Shown: piece by piece, positions 5,329-6,017 of the stretch
How positions within the stretch are numbered: position 1 is the stretch's first letter
Layout: each line of letters begins with the position of its first letter
Assembly (NCBI GenBank): GCA_020344865.1
Contig: CP070830.1
Span: forward strand, 2,563,266-2,569,282
Length of the DNA: 6,017 nucleotides
DNA from: Planctomycetota bacterium
GTDB lineage: Bacteria; Planctomycetota; Phycisphaerae; Sedimentisphaerales; Anaerobacaceae
Direction: 5' to 3'
Position numbers and translations under genes: made by a program
Notes under the pieces: model-generated
Databases searched by the model: none
Told to the model about the DNA's origin: nothing
Seen by the model: only the letters and a program-made list of their open reading frames with translations

Positions 5329-6017
5329 ATGCGTAAGTACAGGTTTTTGCTGGTTTTAGCGGTTCTGTTAGTCGCGGGGTGCGGCGGCGGCCGCGATGAG
5401 GGCAAGTTCAGCGAAGAAGAGATGGCGGCCATGCCGTTAGCGCAAAGAGAAGGTCTGCCGGAGGCCTCAGGGGGATTTGTTTTGGCGGTGGGGGGCGAAA
5501 CCATCAGCGCAAAGGAGATAATGACTGAGAGAGTATTAGAGTATTACCGGCCAGTTGCACAAAGAAGCTCGCTCGAGCAATTCAAGCAACAAGCAAGGGT
5601 CCCGGTTGAGCAAATTATAGTAACTAAGGTATCGGACATACTACTGCATCAAAAGGCGAAGCAACGAGCAGGAGACAACGTTGAGGACCGCTTAGAAAAG
5701 ATAGTGGACAGGGAAGTGAGGAAGTTTGTGGCGAGCTTCGGTTACGACTATGCCAAGGCGGAGGAGGCCCTGAAGGCGAGGGGGATGGACTGGAAGGAGT
5801 TTAGAAAGTATCAAACGAGGCTGATTCTAAGCCAATCCTATATAGCGTCGCAGCTGCCGGGGCAGACTTCTGTAACATACAGCGAACTTTTGGACGGCTA
5901 TAATGAGATGAAAGAGCAGGTATTCGTCAGGCCGGCCGAGATAACATTTCGGCTGATTGATATCGAAGTGGCCAAGATAGAACTAAACGACCCGAACAAG
6001 AGTCGTCACGAACAGGC
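5329..6017 (+). CDS. SurA/PpiC-type lipoprotein chaperone, N-terminal part (3' truncated by window)
   Basis: The frame is open from ATG 5329 to the window end (229 complete codons). Residues 1-18 form a lipoprotein signal, MRKYRFLLVLAVLLVAGC, with lipobox V-A-G-C and lipidated Cys18. A short acidic linker follows (about 22-47). FVLAVGGETISAKEIM (50-65) is the usual first strand and turn of the SurA N-terminal chaperone domain. The helical part runs to about 196: QIIVTKVSDILLHQKAKQ (95-112), then a basic/acidic helix set with FGYDYAKAEEALKARGMDWK and QTRLILSQSYIASQL. VTYSELLDGYNEMKEQVFVRPAEI (182-205) matches the segment leading into a parvulin domain. The parvulin catalytic residues are beyond the window, so isomerase activity cannot be judged. 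The likely role is assisting folding of exported proteins at the envelope. The ribosome binding site is weak (CAGG at 5318-5321). It is a separate transcription unit or a read-through from the operon. Confidence 0.83.
   Translation, partial: MRKYRFLLVLAVLLVAGCGGGRDEGKFSEEEMAAMPLAQREGLPEASGGFVLAVGGETISAKEIMTERVLEYYRPVAQRSSLEQFKQQARVPVEQIIVTKVSDILLHQKAKQRAGDNVEDRLEKIVDREVRKFVASFGYDYAKAEEALKARGMDWKEFRKYQTRLILSQSYIASQLPGQTSVTYSELLDGYNEMKEQVFVRPAEITFRLIDIEVAKIELNDPNKSRHEQ

Overview
The window looks like a piece of a Planctomycetota chromosome, most likely class Phycisphaerae. This is inferred from protein content only: a pseudopilin-like H-X9-DG family protein carrying the CxxNLRNLGxAMxxYAxDYxGRYP signature, DUF4190-type membrane segments, a PRX_like1/TlpA thioredoxin fusion, and exported PD40 propellers with a DUF6794-like tail. 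All convincing genes are on the + strand.

Layout. Positions 1-582 hold the last 193 residues of the transcription-repair coupling factor Mfd, cut by the window start. A perfect TATAAT box lies just after the mfd stop and probably starts a four-gene operon (632-5166). The genes overlap by 8 bp or are separated by only 32-35 bp, and the last three have clear ribosome binding sites. In order they are: a three-helix membrane protein with a pseudopilin-like outer domain; a secreted protein with two thioredoxin folds (PRX_like1-like, then a TlpA-like domain with WCGPC); and two tandemly duplicated secreted TolB/PD40-like beta-propellers. The second propeller carries an extra C-terminal domain that resembles DUF6794. 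A 162-bp gap (5167-5328) follows. It contains nested inverted repeats, a weak promoter candidate and a GC-rich hairpin. The window ends inside a lipoprotein resembling the N-terminal chaperone part of SurA/PpiC-type peptidyl-prolyl isomerases (5329-6017).

Working together. Mfd is a cytoplasmic housekeeping protein. Everything downstream is predicted to be exported or anchored in the envelope. The operon pairs an exported thiol oxidoreductase with three exported, cysteine-containing proteins, so a shared role in envelope protein folding or redox maintenance is possible but is only inferred. Nothing here is a CRISPR array, transposon, phage gene, tRNA or rRNA. I do not see a clear new defence-type system. 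The most unusual points are the DUF4190/H-X9-NG fusion gene with its low GC, the asymmetric propeller duplication (one copy with the tail domain, one without), and the structured intergenic DNA before the SurA-like gene.
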